A DNA stretch of 64,000 nt from Azospirillum halopraeferens DSM 3675 (GCF_000429625.1 NZ_AUCF01000001.1:496001-560000), one strand, 5' to 3'. Shown: positions 21,172 to 30,474, numbered from the stretch's first letter. The notes: generated by a model from the letters alone, not told the origin. Made by a program: numbers and translations.

Positions 21172-23028
21172 TCACCGGGCACCCTGGCCCCGGTCCAGGA
21201 ACCACAAAGCCGTCCACCCGGCAAGTGTGCCGCCGTCCGGATTCTCCATTGTGCCATTGTCGCTGCGCGCCAGCAGGTCTCCCGGCGGACGGTCCGCACC
21301 GGCGACGGAGTCATCGCCCGTGTTGGCCAGCAGTGTCAGCACCGATCCGTCGCCCAGCGTCCAGGCGACACGGAACGCTGCATCGCGGTGCCACTCCACC
21401 CGCCCGCCGCCGGCGCCGGCCAGACGCGGCACCAGCTCCGCGGCGCGGGTGCGCAGCAGGGTGCGGGTCAGGTCGAGCCATTGCGCGTGCGGCTCCCGCC
21501 TGCGGGCGTCGCGGTCCGGCCGGGAGCCCTCGAAGGTGGCAGGGGCGTTGGGATCGGGGATGCGGGCGCGCGCCGATTCGTCGGCGAACTCGGGGAACGC
21601 GGCAAACTCGCGCCGCCGCCCTTCGCGCACCGCATCGGCAAGATCGCCGTCGAAGTCGCAGAAGAAGTTGAACGGGCGCCGGTCTCCCCACTCCTCCCCC
21701 ATGAACAGCATGGGCACCGCCGGCGCCAGCAACGTGATCGTGGCCAGCGTCCGCAGCCGGCGCGGGTCGGCCAGCACGGTCAGCCGTTCGCCGAACGCGC
21801 GGTTGCCGATCTGGTCGTGGTTTTGCAGGAAGTTGACGAAGGCGGTGGGCGGCAGGTGGGCGCTGGGCTCGCCGCGCGCCTCGCCGTCGCGGTACGGCGA
21901 CGGGTCGCCCTGGAAGACGAACCCCTCGGTCAGCGCGCGCAGCAGCTTGTCCACCGGCCGGTCGGCGAAGTCGCGGTAGTAGCCGCCGGACTCGCCGGTC
22001 ACCAGGGCGTGCGCCACATGGTGGTAATCGTCGTTCCACTGGGCATCGTAGCGCACCGTCCGCCCCTGCCCGTCCCGCTCCAGGTACCGGGCGATGTTGG
22101 CGTCGTTCTCCAGCACCAGGTGGACGTGGCGGTCGTCCCCCGTGGCGGCGCGCACCGTGTCCGCCAGTTCGGTCAGGAAATCGGGCCGGCTGTCGTCGAT
22201 GATGGCGTGCACGGCGTCGAAGCGCAGCCCGTCGAACCGGTATTCGTTCAGCCAGTAGAGCGTGTTGTGTATGAAAAAATCGCGCACCGGGCGGGCGTCC
22301 GCACCGTCGAAATTGATGGCCGCACCCCACGGCGTGTGGTGCCGCTCGGTGAAGAAGCGGCCGGCGTAGGCGTGGAGATAGTTGCCCTCCGGTCCGAAAT
22401 GATTGTAGACGACGTCGAGGAACACCATCAGCCCGCGCCCGTGCGCGGCGTCCACCAGCGCCTTCAGGTCGTCGGGCGTGCCGTAGGACGAATCCGGAGC
22501 GAAGGGCAGCACGCCGTCATAGCCCCAGTTCCGCGTTCCCGCGAAATCGGCCAGCGGCATCAGTTCCACCGCCGTCACCCCCAGATCGGCCAGTTCGTCC
22601 AGCCGGTCGATGGCGGCGCGGAAGGTCCCTTCCGGGGTGAAGGTGCCGACGTGGAGTTCGTAGAGCACCGTCTCGTGCCATGGCCGGCCGCGCCATTCCG
22701 GATGGCGCCAGGTGTAGGCGCCGGGGTCGATGACCCGGCCGGGGCCATTGACGTCGTCGGGCTGAAAGCGGGAGGCCGGGTCGGGAACCTTCAGGCCGTC
22801 GGGCAGGGCGAACCGGTAGAGGCTGCCGGCACCGGCGCGCGGTGTCGCCAGCTCGAACCAGCCGTCGCCGACTGCGGACATCGGCAGCGCCTCCGCCCCG
22901 GACCCGTCGGGTCCGGCGACCTCGACGGCCACGGACGGGACGGACGGGGCCCAGAGGCGGAAGCGAACCGTCCCGTCGGGCCGCACCTCGGCACCGAAGG
23001 GCATGGAATGGACGAAGCGGGCTGTCAT
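21172..23028 (-). CDS. treZ: Malto-oligosyltrehalose trehalohydrolase
   Basis: 618-residue GH13 enzyme that cleaves trehalose from maltooligosyl-trehalose. An N-terminal carbohydrate-binding CBM48-like domain (VRFRLWAPSVPSVAVEV) precedes the barrel, with FLDVVYNHFGPEGNYL, GLRFDAVHAI (nucleophile), HLVLENDANIARYL (acid/base Glu) and NFLQNHDQIGNRAFGERL. First gene of treZ-malQ-treY-bfr. The ATG at 23028 has AAGGGT-like sequence nearby only weakly. No strong promoter hexamers were recognised in the 139 bp upstream. Confidence 0.96.
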   Translation of the reverse strand: MTARFVHSMPFGAEVRPDGTVRFRLWAPSVPSVAVEVAGPDGSGAEALPMSAVGDGWFELATPRAGAGSLYRFALPDGLKVPDPASRFQPDDVNGPGRVIDPGAYTWRHPEWRGRPWHETVLYELHVGTFTPEGTFRAAIDRLDELADLGVTAVELMPLADFAGTRNWGYDGVLPFAPDSSYGTPDDLKALVDAAHGRGLMVFLDVVYNHFGPEGNYLHAYAGRFFTERHHTPWGAAINFDGADARPVRDFFIHNTLYWLNEYRFDGLRFDAVHAIIDDSRPDFLTELADTVRAATGDDRHVHLVLENDANIARYLERDGQGRTVRYDAQWNDDYHHVAHALVTGESGGYYRDFADRPVDKLLRALTEGFVFQGDPSPYRDGEARGEPSAHLPPTAFVNFLQNHDQIGNRAFGERLTVLADPRRLRTLATITLLAPAVPMLFMGEEWGDRRPFNFFCDFDGDLADAVREGRRREFAAFPEFADESARARIPDPNAPATFEGSRPDRDARRREPHAQWLDLTRTLLRTRAAELVPRLAGAGGGRVEWHRDAAFRVAWTLGDGSVLTLLANTGDDSVAGADRPPGDLLARSDNGTMENPDGGTLAGWTALWFLDRGQGAR

Positions 23029-23167
23029 GAAGGGTATGTCCGTGTTGGCGGATGGCGACGGCACCGGAAGTGGATTGGGTATGAACGGTGCGGTGCAGTC
23101 AACACGCCAGCCCCCGCGTTGATCCGCGCAACGGGAGTACGCCCGATGGCAGGGGCCCGCCGCCCCG

Positions 23168-24058
23168 TCAGGACACCGGCGCGGAGCGCCGCGCGGCACG
23201 CCGCTCCCGCTGGAGCAGGTAGAGGCCGCTGGCCACCACCAGACCGCCGCCGACGGCCAGCCACGGGCTGGGCAGGTCGCCGAACACCAGCACCCCCAGC
23301 AGCACGCCCCACACCATCTGCGTGTACTGAAAGGGAGCGACCACCGGCGCCGGTGCGATGCGGAAGGCGCCCAGCGTGCAGATCAGCGCCATGCCGCCGA
23401 ACAGGCCAGCCAGCGCCATCAGCGCCAGATCGCCGGGGGCGGGCGGGACGAAGATGAACGGCTGGAACAGGGCCAGCACCGCGGTCACCACGCAATTCCC
23501 GAAGAAGGGGAAGGAGAACGGCGTCTCCCCTGCGCCGTAGCGCCGAACCACCAGTGCGGAGGCGGAATAGCCCAGCGCCCCGACCATGGCGCCCAGCACG
23601 CCCACGTTCACCGCGCCGCTGCCCGGCCGCAGCATCACCAGAACGCCGGCGAAGCCGACCAGCACGGCCACCCAGCGCCGGGCGTCCACCCGCTCCCCCA
23701 GCAGCACCCCCGCCAGGGCCGCGATGATCAGGGGGGACGAGAACAGGATGGCGTACACGTCGGCCATGGGCATGTGGCTGAAACCGAAGAAGGCACCGTA
23801 ACCCGCCGCCAGGCCGAACAGGCCGCGCAGGAGGTGAATGCCGGGCCGGCGCGTCGTCAGCATGGCAGGGCCGCCCCAGATCATCGCCGCGGCGGCGATG
23901 AAGACCAGCGAGAAGAGGGCGTTGAAGAACACCACCTCGACCAGCGGATAGCGGGTGCTGAGGTGCTTGATCAGCCCGTCGGCGGCGGAGAACAGGGCAA
24001 ACCCCGCCACCGCCAGTCCGATGCCGGTGAGATTGCCCTCGGGGCGCGACGACGGCAT
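23168..24058 (-). CDS. EamA/DMT-family transporter
   Basis: 296 residues with about ten hydrophobic helices in two EamA repeats (first around GLAVAGFALFSAADGLIKHL, second around NVGVLGAMVGALGYSASALV). Drug/metabolite superfamily exporters move metabolites or amino acids out of the cell; the substrate cannot be read from sequence. Helix 3-4 contains GYGAFFGFSHMPMADVYAIL, the usual DMT pattern. It lies 10 bp downstream of the CxxCxxCC protein and is probably co-transcribed with it. Confidence 0.88.
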   Translation of the reverse strand: MPSSRPEGNLTGIGLAVAGFALFSAADGLIKHLSTRYPLVEVVFFNALFSLVFIAAAAMIWGGPAMLTTRRPGIHLLRGLFGLAAGYGAFFGFSHMPMADVYAILFSSPLIIAALAGVLLGERVDARRWVAVLVGFAGVLVMLRPGSGAVNVGVLGAMVGALGYSASALVVRRYGAGETPFSFPFFGNCVVTAVLALFQPFIFVPPAPGDLALMALAGLFGGMALICTLGAFRIAPAPVVAPFQYTQMVWGVLLGVLVFGDLPSPWLAVGGGLVVASGLYLLQRERRAARRSAPVS

Positions 24059-24068
24059 GGCGGGCCCC

Positions 24069-24602
24069 TCAGGCAAGACCTTCGAACCCCGGTTCGTTGG
24101 GTGGAATTCCCATCTCCCCGGCGACGCGGACATAGTCGTCCGCCACCACATGGGCGAGGTGCAGCGGGTCGCTGATGGTGAAGGCATAGCCGCGATCGTG
24201 GACGACCAGCGCGGTGCCGCCGGTCAGCGCCGCTTCCAGGAAGCGGACCAGGCCGGTGGTCCGCCAGGCATGGGGCCGCCGCGGATCGACGCACATCACC
24301 GTCACCGCACGGTCCGGATGCCGGAACACATAGGCGCCTGCGTCCTTTGGGTGCGGCAGCCCGTCCCGGTCGGCGGTGCCGTCGCGGTGCCCCTGGATGT
24401 AGCGGCACACGAAGCCGGCGCAGACGGCCGGCCGCGCCGGGGCGTCGTACACGCCGCAGCCGCTGCCGGCGATGTGGCGGCAGGGATGATAGGGCGGCTT
24501 CGCCAGCGCCTCGATGCGGAAGACGACGCAACACAGCGTGCAGCCGTCGCACGAGGCGGCGGCCGGCGGTCGGGCGTCGCCGCCCGCCCCCACCGCCGTC
24601 AC
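24069..24602 (-). CDS. YkgJ-like cysteine-cluster protein
   Basis: 177 residues. The N-terminal CDGCTLCC (about residue 21) is the CxxCxxCC motif of the zinc/iron-chelating YkgJ family, followed by HPCRHIAGSGCGVYDAPARPAVC with more metal-suited cysteines. The GTG at 24602 is chosen because it overlaps the upstream gene's TGA as GTGA. Family members are thought to bind metal; no enzymatic role is established. Coupled to the secreted protein upstream and followed by the EamA exporter. Confidence 0.8.
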   Translation of the reverse strand: MTAVGAGGDARPPAAASCDGCTLCCVVFRIEALAKPPYHPCRHIAGSGCGVYDAPARPAVCAGFVCRYIQGHRDGTADRDGLPHPKDAGAYVFRHPDRAVTVMCVDPRRPHAWRTTGLVRFLEAALTGGTALVVHDRGYAFTISDPLHLAHVVADDYVRVAGEMGIPPNEPGFEGLA

Positions 24603-25780
24603 CGGGCCTTCGGCGTGGCGGCCGGTGCGCCGAGCGCGCCGTCGATGCTGAACTCCCTGGCGGCCAGCACCCGAACCGCCGCGGCCAGACGGTCGCGCAT
24701 CCGGTCGGCAAGCGCCCGGTCGCCGGCCGGTGCTTCGTGGGTAAACAGGGTGAAGAGGTTGGCGTCGGTCAGGTAGAGCAGCAGCGCCACGTGCAGCGGT
24801 CCCCGGTCCGATGGGCATTCCAGGCTGCCGGTGCGCAGAGTCAGCCCGATCATCACCTCCACGTCGCCATACTCGGCCTTGCCGCCGCCGCAGGCCGATA
24901 CCATGGCGTTGCGGTAGATGTCGCTGATCTCCGATAGCGTCGCCGTCTCGTCCACCAGATGCTGGCGCACGCTGGCGGTGACCGGGCCGGCGCGCCACAG
25001 GAAGTCGGGTCGGCGGTCGGCCGGCAGATCCTCCAGCGGCACCGGCGCGATGTCGCGGATGCCCGCCTCGACCAGCAGGGCGAGCAGCGCGTCGGGGAGC
25101 GGCGACGCCTTCTCCGGCGCCGGCGGCCGGCTTGCGGCCACCTTCCCGTCCTTCTGCACGCAGGTCTTCAGCTCGGTCAGCGCCTTCTTGGTGCCTTTCA
25201 GGCGGAAGGCGACGCGATCGGTGTCGGAGCGGATGAGCAGCTCGTTGCCGTTCATCAGACGGTCCAGCAGGGCATCGTCCTTGCCCTGGGGGATGACCAG
25301 CAGGTCCGATTGGGTGGACACGGCCGTGCGCTCCCGTTCGGTCCCGCCGTCGACGGTGAGGCGGACCGTCCACTCCGCGTTGCGCGGCAGGTTGGCGCCG
25401 GGAATCTGCATCCCGATGTTCAGTTCGCCCTGCGGGCTCATGGCGATGATCAGCAGGTGGCCGGTATCGAACCGGTTCTCGACGACGCAATAGGCGAACG
25501 CCCCGTCGGCCCCGTTCACCGGACCGCCGTACCATTCGCCGGCCGGTGTCGCCGCGGTCACGGGCGCATCGGTACCGGCGGCCGGAGATCCGGCCGGTGC
25601 CGGTGCCGCCGGCTGCGCGGCGGCCGGCGCCGAACCCGGCGCCGCCGGCTTGGCCTGAGGCTTGACGGTGGGCACGCGGGGCGTCGGCTCCGCCGCCGAG
25701 GCCGGCACCGGACCCGCGACGGCGGCCAGGGCAATACCGAAGGCAAGGGCGAGACTGGAAACCGAACGCACTCTCAACAT
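24599..25780 (-). CDS. Secreted protein of unknown function
   Basis: 393 residues. A clear signal peptide (MLRVRSVSSLALAFGIALAA, cleavage near ASA-AE at 29) is followed by an Ala/Pro-rich linker to about residue 80 and then a domain beginning FAYCVVENRFDTGHLLIIAM. The stretch up to about 200 resembles in layout IalB/DUF1176-type periplasmic proteins (strand-rich, ending in a KALTELKTCV helix with a Cys), but I cannot assign it firmly. A second part (about 240-390) contains ACGGGKAEYGDVEVMIGLTL. The ATG at 25780 is preferred because it starts the signal peptide directly. Coupled to the YkgJ-like gene. Confidence 0.75.
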   Translation of the reverse strand: MLRVRSVSSLALAFGIALAAVAGPVPASAAEPTPRVPTVKPQAKPAAPGSAPAAAQPAAPAPAGSPAAGTDAPVTAATPAGEWYGGPVNGADGAFAYCVVENRFDTGHLLIIAMSPQGELNIGMQIPGANLPRNAEWTVRLTVDGGTERERTAVSTQSDLLVIPQGKDDALLDRLMNGNELLIRSDTDRVAFRLKGTKKALTELKTCVQKDGKVAASRPPAPEKASPLPDALLALLVEAGIRDIAPVPLEDLPADRRPDFLWRAGPVTASVRQHLVDETATLSEISDIYRNAMVSACGGGKAEYGDVEVMIGLTLRTGSLECPSDRGPLHVALLLYLTDANLFTLFTHEAPAGDRALADRMRDRLAAAVRVLAAREFSIDGALGAPAATPKAR

Positions 25781-25871
25781 GACGCTCCCGTCGGGCATGG
25801 GCGATCCGCCGCGACCCTAGACCGCCGCCCCCGGCGCGGCAAGGGGCAGCCCGGCCGGGGGACCGGTGTTG

Positions 25872-26594
25872 TCACGTCCGCGCCCCCGCCCGGCCCAGAA
25901 ACGCATCACGCAGTGTCTGCGCCGCCACGCCGGACGCCGGCCCGTCGTGCACGACGCGACCCAGGCGCAGCAGCATCACCCGCGACGCGGTGGCCAGCGC
26001 CCGCGCCGCACTCTGTTCCGCCAGCAGCACGGCGGTGCCGGATGCGGCGATGGAGGCGATGGTGGCGAACACCTCCGCGGCCAGGGCGGGCGACAGGCCC
26101 AGCGACGGCTCGTCCAGCAGTAGCAGGCGCGGGCGCACCATCAGGGCGCGGCCGATGGCCAGCATCTGCTGCTGGCCACCGGACAAGCGCCACGCCGCCT
26201 CCCCCGCCTTGCCGCGGAGCTGCGGGAACAGGGTGAACACCCGCTCCAGATCCTCCAGCCGGTCCCCGCGGGCGGCGACGCCGGCGACCTCCAGGTTGTC
26301 GCGCACGCTCATGCCGGGAAAGACCCGCCGTCCCTCGGGAACGTAGCCGATGCCCAGGCGCACCCGCCGCTCCGCCGCCAGGCCGTTCAGGTCGGTACCG
26401 GCGAAGCGCACCCGGCCGGCCGACGCCGGCACCAGGCCAAGCAACGCCCGCAGCAGCGTCGATTTGCCGGCGCCGTTGGCCCCCAGCAGCGCCACCGGCT
26501 CCGCGGCTTCCAGGGTGAACGACACCCGATCCAGGGCGGTCAGGCCGCCGTAGCCGGCGCACAGCCCGTCGACAGCCAGCAAAGGCCCGGTCAT
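25872..26594 (-). CDS. ABC transporter ATP-binding protein, LivF type
   Basis: 240-residue ABC ATPase of the branched-chain (HAAT) family. Walker A LLGANGAGKSTLLRAL, intact signature RLSGGQQQML, Walker B LLLLDEPSLGLSP and the H-loop region are all present. It is coupled by ATGA to the fused permease-ATPase gene upstream. With that protein it forms the nucleotide-binding pair of the transporter. Orthology to LivF is by fold and operon position. The substrate is more likely thiamine-related than leucine, because the operon starts with a TPP riboswitch. Confidence 0.92.
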   Translation of the reverse strand: MTGPLLAVDGLCAGYGGLTALDRVSFTLEAAEPVALLGANGAGKSTLLRALLGLVPASAGRVRFAGTDLNGLAAERRVRLGIGYVPEGRRVFPGMSVRDNLEVAGVAARGDRLEDLERVFTLFPQLRGKAGEAAWRLSGGQQQMLAIGRALMVRPRLLLLDEPSLGLSPALAAEVFATIASIAASGTAVLLAEQSAARALATASRVMLLRLGRVVHDGPASGVAAQTLRDAFLGRAGART

Positions 26595-28306
26595 GACGGC
26601 GCGTCCCCCAGATAGGCGGCGATCACCGCGGGATCGGCCGCCACCGCCGCCGGCGCCCCCTGAGCCAGCACCCGCCCGCCATCCAGGCAGACGACGCGGT
26701 CCACCAGGGGCAACAGGAAGTCCATGTCGTGCTCCACCACCAGCACGGCGACGCCGCCGGCGGCAACGGCGGCGATTCGGGCCGCCAGGTCCGCCTTCTC
26801 GTCGTCGGTCAGGCCGGCCGCCGGCTCGTCCAGCAGCAGCACCGCCGGTTCGCGGGCGAGGGCGCGCGCCAGTTCCACTCTCCGCCGCAGCGCGGCCGGC
26901 AGGGCCGCACCGTCGCGCGGCCCCAGGTGCAAGGCACCGACCCGCTCAAGCGCGTGCCCGGCGTGGGCCTGCGCCGCGGCGATCGATCCGTCGCGGTCCA
27001 GGCGGGCCGCGGTCACCGCGTCCAGCACCGTGCCCGCCGGCAGGCTGGCGGTCTGGAAGGTGCGGGCGATGCCGGCGCGGGCCAGCCGGTCGGCCCGCCA
27101 GCCGGTGACCTCGCGCCCGTTCAGGACGACGCGCCCGCCGTCGGGCCGCTCCAGGCCGCTCACCAGGTTGATCAGCGTCGTCTTGCCGGAGCCGTTGGGG
27201 CCGATCAGGCCGGTGACCCGCCCCGCCTCCAGGGAGAGGGTAACGCCGTCCACCGCGCGGACGCCGCCGAACGCTTTGCTCAGCCCCTCCACGCACAGGA
27301 CGGTGCCGGCCGGCCGCTCCCGCTCCGCCCACGCGCGCGGCGGCACCGGCACCGCGGCCGGCGGCGGCAGCAGCCGTTCCAGCACCCCGGTCAGGCCGTA
27401 GGGGGCGACCACGATGGCCAGCAGCAGCGCCGCGCCGTAGACCACCAGGTAACTCTGCTCCAGGAACCGGAACCACTCCGGCAGGTGCAGCAGCAGCACC
27501 GCCCCGAGGATCGCCCCCGCCACCCGGCCGCGGCCGCCGACGATAGCGATGGTCAGCACCGACACCATGACGGGGAACTCCAGCACCTCCGGCGACACCA
27601 CCCGCTGGGTGTGCACAGCCAGGGCGCCCGCCGCCCCGCCGTAAAGTGCGCTCACCGTAAAGGCCGCCAGGCGCAGCCGGCCCACGTCCAGACCCAGGGT
27701 CGCCGCCGCCAGCGGGTCGTCACGAACCAGCGTCAGCGCCCGGCCCCACCGCCCGCGCGCCATCCACCATGCCAGCAGGCCACCCGCCGCCACGGCAGCC
27801 CATACCGCGGCAGCCAGCGGGCGGCCCCGCGGCACCTCGACACCGAAAGCGGCGATCCCGGGCACGCCGGCCAGCCCGTTGGCGCCGCCCGTGAGGTCCG
27901 GCAGGTTCACCGCAAGCAGCAACACGACCTGCGCAATGCCCAGGGTTGCCAGCGCGAAGTAGTGGGATTCCAGCCGCAGCACCGGCAGGCCCACCAGCAC
28001 CGCCAGCACGAACGGCAGCAGCAGCGACAGCGGGAAGGTGACGGGAAACGGCAGGCCGTAGCGGCTGCCGAGGATGCCGGTGACGTAGGCGCCGATCCCG
28101 AAGAAGGCGCCCTGCGCCAGCGACAGGGCGCCGGCCAGCCCGAACACGATCTGGAATCCGATGGCCGCCAGCGCGTACACCCCGGCGACGGTCAGCACCC
28201 GCAGCTCGTACGGTGAGGCGTACAGGGCAGCGTACGCCAGCAGGGCCGCCCCGGCGACGGCCAGCACCCCACCGGGACTGCTCACATGGGGAAGGAGCCT
28301 AGGCAC
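26591..28306 (-). CDS. Fused LivM-type permease and LivG-type ATPase
   Basis: 571 residues combining two normally separate subunits. Residues 1 to about 320 are a LivM permease with about ten helices (GFQIVFGLAGALSLAQGAFF, VLRLESHYFALATLGIAQVV). Residues about 340-571 are a LivG ATPase with Walker A IGPNGSGKTTLINL, Walker B VLLLDEPAAGLTDDE and H-loop VEHDMDF. The signature motif, LSxGQ in working ATPases, reads ALPAALRRRVELARAL, so this half is probably catalytically asymmetric. The GTG at 28306 overlaps the permease gene upstream by 8 bp; a GTG at 28285 is an alternative. Confidence 0.9.
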   Translation of the reverse strand: MPRLLPHVSSPGGVLAVAGAALLAYAALYASPYELRVLTVAGVYALAAIGFQIVFGLAGALSLAQGAFFGIGAYVTGILGSRYGLPFPVTFPLSLLLPFVLAVLVGLPVLRLESHYFALATLGIAQVVLLLAVNLPDLTGGANGLAGVPGIAAFGVEVPRGRPLAAAVWAAVAAGGLLAWWMARGRWGRALTLVRDDPLAAATLGLDVGRLRLAAFTVSALYGGAAGALAVHTQRVVSPEVLEFPVMVSVLTIAIVGGRGRVAGAILGAVLLLHLPEWFRFLEQSYLVVYGAALLLAIVVAPYGLTGVLERLLPPPAAVPVPPRAWAERERPAGTVLCVEGLSKAFGGVRAVDGVTLSLEAGRVTGLIGPNGSGKTTLINLVSGLERPDGGRVVLNGREVTGWRADRLARAGIARTFQTASLPAGTVLDAVTAARLDRDGSIAAAQAHAGHALERVGALHLGPRDGAALPAALRRRVELARALAREPAVLLLDEPAAGLTDDEKADLAARIAAVAAGGVAVLVVEHDMDFLLPLVDRVVCLDGGRVLAQGAPAAVAADPAVIAAYLGDAPS

Positions 28307-29171
28307 GGCGCCGCGCCACCTCGCCGAACAGCCCCTGCGGGCGGAACACCAGGATCGCCAGCAGGGTGACGTACAGGGCGCCCAGGGCGACCGGATAGGA
28401 CAGCACCGAGGACACGCCCACTTCGAACAGCGCGATCAGCAGCGCCCCGGCCACCGCGCCGGGGACCGAGCCCCAGCCGCCGATGGTCACGGCGATGTAG
28501 GCTTTCAGGATCAGGTCGCCGCCCGCTGTCGGGGTGACGAAGAACTGGTTGGCCAGCAGCAGCCCCGCCGCCCCGGCGTAGGCCGCAGCCAGCGCGAAGG
28601 TGGCCATCACCATGGCGGTGACCGGGACCCCGCACGCCCGCGCCATCTCCGGGTCCTGCGCCGTGGCCCGCAGCCGCCGGCCGAGTTGGGTGCGGCCGAA
28701 CACCCATTGCTGCCCGCCGATCAGCAGCGCCGCCACGGCGACGATGGCCAGCGACTGTTCCGGCACCACCAGCCCCGCCAGGTCGAGCGTGCCGCCCCCC
28801 AGCAGCGGCGGGGCCGCCCTGGGCTCCGGCCCGAACAGCACGGTGACGCCGTTCTGCAGCATGATGCCCACCGCGATGGTGGAGATGAACACCGCGACCG
28901 GCGGACGGTGGCGCAGCGGCAGATAGGCGGCCAGCGACAGCAGCAGCCCCAGCCCGGCCATGAGGGCGAGCACCAGGGGCAGCAGCAGCAGCCCCGGCAC
29001 CGGCAGCAGCGGCGCCAGCGCCGCCGCCAGAATGCCGCCGGCCATCACGAGGTCGCCCTGCGCGAAGTTGACCGCCCCGGTGGCGTTCAGCACCAGGACG
29101 AACCCCAGCGCCACCAGCGCGTAGGCGGCGCCGAGCGCGATGCCGTTGAGCAGCAGTTGCAGGGCAAGCAC
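28299..29171 (-). CDS. ABC transporter permease, LivH type
   Basis: 290-residue inner-membrane permease of the HAAT family with about eight helices. LLNGIALGAAYALVALGFVL and the conserved NATGAVNFAQGDLVMAGG near residues 30-47 identify LivH. A GTG start is used (VLALQLLL read as Met). It lies 15 bp after the binding-protein gene and overlaps the fusion gene by 8 bp. Substrate not determined; see the riboswitch entry. Confidence 0.92.
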   Translation of the reverse strand: MLALQLLLNGIALGAAYALVALGFVLVLNATGAVNFAQGDLVMAGGILAAALAPLLPVPGLLLLPLVLALMAGLGLLLSLAAYLPLRHRPPVAVFISTIAVGIMLQNGVTVLFGPEPRAAPPLLGGGTLDLAGLVVPEQSLAIVAVAALLIGGQQWVFGRTQLGRRLRATAQDPEMARACGVPVTAMVMATFALAAAYAGAAGLLLANQFFVTPTAGGDLILKAYIAVTIGGWGSVPGAVAGALLIALFEVGVSSVLSYPVALGALYVTLLAILVFRPQGLFGEVARRRA

Positions 29172-29186
29172 GGCCGGGCCCCGCCC

Positions 29187-30314
29187 CTACCTGGTGCTGC
29201 CGGACAGGGCGTCGTAGCGGCGCACGACCTGCGGCACCCGCGACGTCCCGTCATAGCACACGATGACCGCCGAATGGGCCATGTTGCCGGTGCCATCCGA
29301 CCGGTAGGTCATGGCCAGCCCCTCGTGGGTGCCGTCGGCCAGGGCGGCGCGCACCGCCTCGGCCGTGCGCGCACCGCGGGCGATGGCGTCCAGCACCATG
29401 CGGGTGCCGTCGTACTGGCCCAGCGCGAAGGCGTCGGGCTCCGTGCCGAAGGCGGCGCGGTAATCGGCGGTGAAGCGATCCATTTCCGGGCTGCCGCCGG
29501 ACACCGGTGACGCCGCCGTCTCGGCGCACACGCCCTTCATCTCCGCCGGGTCCAGCAGGGCCGCGGTGCTCGGCTGGTGCATGGCCGAACCGGCGACGAT
29601 GGGCACCTCCACCCCGTGGGCCGCCGCCTGGCGCAGGAACAGCGCCGTCGGTCCCGAGTGCAGGTGCAGCACCAGCACGTCGGGCCGCGCCGCCAGCGCC
29701 TTGGACAGCACCGGCAACAGGTCCCTGGCGGCGGGGTCCACCCCTTCCTCGTACACCACCTCGGCGCCCAGCGCGCGGAACCGCTCGGCCAGATGGGCGC
29801 GGCCGCTCTGGCCATAGGCGGTGGTCTGGTAGATCACCGCGGGGCGCCGCTTGCCCAGCTCCTCCACCACATAGCGGGCGTGCGCCTCCTTGGTGACGGC
29901 ATCGCCGGGGAAGAAGCGGAAGACCCAGGGATTGCCCTGTTCGGTGATCGACGCGGTGCCCGACACGGTGACCAGCGGCACCTTGTAGTCGGCGGCCAGC
30001 GGCAGCATGGCCAGCATCTGCGTGCCCAGCATGCTGGCCGCCACCGCGACCGTGGTGCCGCGGCCGAGTGCCCGCTCCAGCGCCGTCACCGCCGCCTCGG
30101 GCGAGGTGCCGGTGTCGACCACGTCGGTCGCCACGGTAACGCCCGGCGGCTGCGCCCCGCGCAGCGCCAGCACGGCACCATTGCGCTGGCTGGTTCCTTC
30201 CAGCGACAGGAAGCCGGTCAACGGCACCAGCACGGGCATGTTCAGCGTCTCGGCCCGCGCCGGGCCGGCCGAGATGATGCCCGTGAGAAGCAGGAACGCG
30301 AGGCTGCGCCGCAT
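29187..30314 (-). CDS. Periplasmic binding protein of a TPP-riboswitch-controlled HAAT transporter
   Basis: 375 residues of the LivK-like type I periplasmic binding fold. Signal peptide MRRSLAFLLLTGIISAGPARA, then ETLNMPVLVPLTGFLSLEG, the usual first lobe opening (ligand loop near TGFLSLEGT). Further family segments are VTVSGTASITEQGNPWVFR and VIYQTTAYGQSGR. The ATG at 30314 follows GAGGAGGAGACATCC. The riboswitch ends about 60 bases upstream, so thiamine pyrophosphate should lower expression. An annotation as a branched-chain amino acid binder would ignore this. Thiamine, HMP or another precursor is the inferred ligand. Confidence 0.9.
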   Translation of the reverse strand: MRRSLAFLLLTGIISAGPARAETLNMPVLVPLTGFLSLEGTSQRNGAVLALRGAQPPGVTVATDVVDTGTSPEAAVTALERALGRGTTVAVAASMLGTQMLAMLPLAADYKVPLVTVSGTASITEQGNPWVFRFFPGDAVTKEAHARYVVEELGKRRPAVIYQTTAYGQSGRAHLAERFRALGAEVVYEEGVDPAARDLLPVLSKALAARPDVLVLHLHSGPTALFLRQAAAHGVEVPIVAGSAMHQPSTAALLDPAEMKGVCAETAASPVSGGSPEMDRFTADYRAAFGTEPDAFALGQYDGTRMVLDAIARGARTAEAVRAALADGTHEGLAMTYRSDGTGNMAHSAVIVCYDGTSRVPQVVRRYDALSGSTR

Positions 30315-30375
30315 GGATGTCTCCTCCTCGCCGGCGGGGAGCCCGCGCGGGAGAGGATGGGTGGCACCCCGCCCT

Positions 30376-30462
30376 CGCCCGGCTCCCTTCGCTGGCATGA
30401 CCCAGATCAGGTTCGATGGGTGTTTCTCAGCCCGCCCCGTCAAAGGATCGGGCACCCCAGCC
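30376..30462 (-). ncRNA. TPP riboswitch (THI element)
   Basis: Reading the minus strand from about 30462: GGGGTGCC (30458-30451), a variable stem, CTGAGA near 30431-30426, ACACCC, then GAACCTGATCTGG (near 30414-30402), the T-ATGCCAGCGAAGGGA segment and closing strand to about 30376. This is an almost perfect THI-box consensus covering P2-P5. It binds thiamine pyrophosphate and normally represses the downstream gene by termination or by hiding the ribosome-binding site. About 60 bases separate it from the binding-protein ATG, and TCTCC in that stretch could pair with GGAGA of the ribosome-binding site. No U-tract terminator is seen, so translational control is favoured. Confidence 0.94.
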
Positions 30463-30474
30463 GTTCGGGTCCGG

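Noticed and set aside
29187..30314. Branched-chain amino acid binding as the function of the LivK-like protein
   Set aside because: Fold fits, but the TPP riboswitch argues for a thiamine-related ligand. The name LivK was not used as a symbol.
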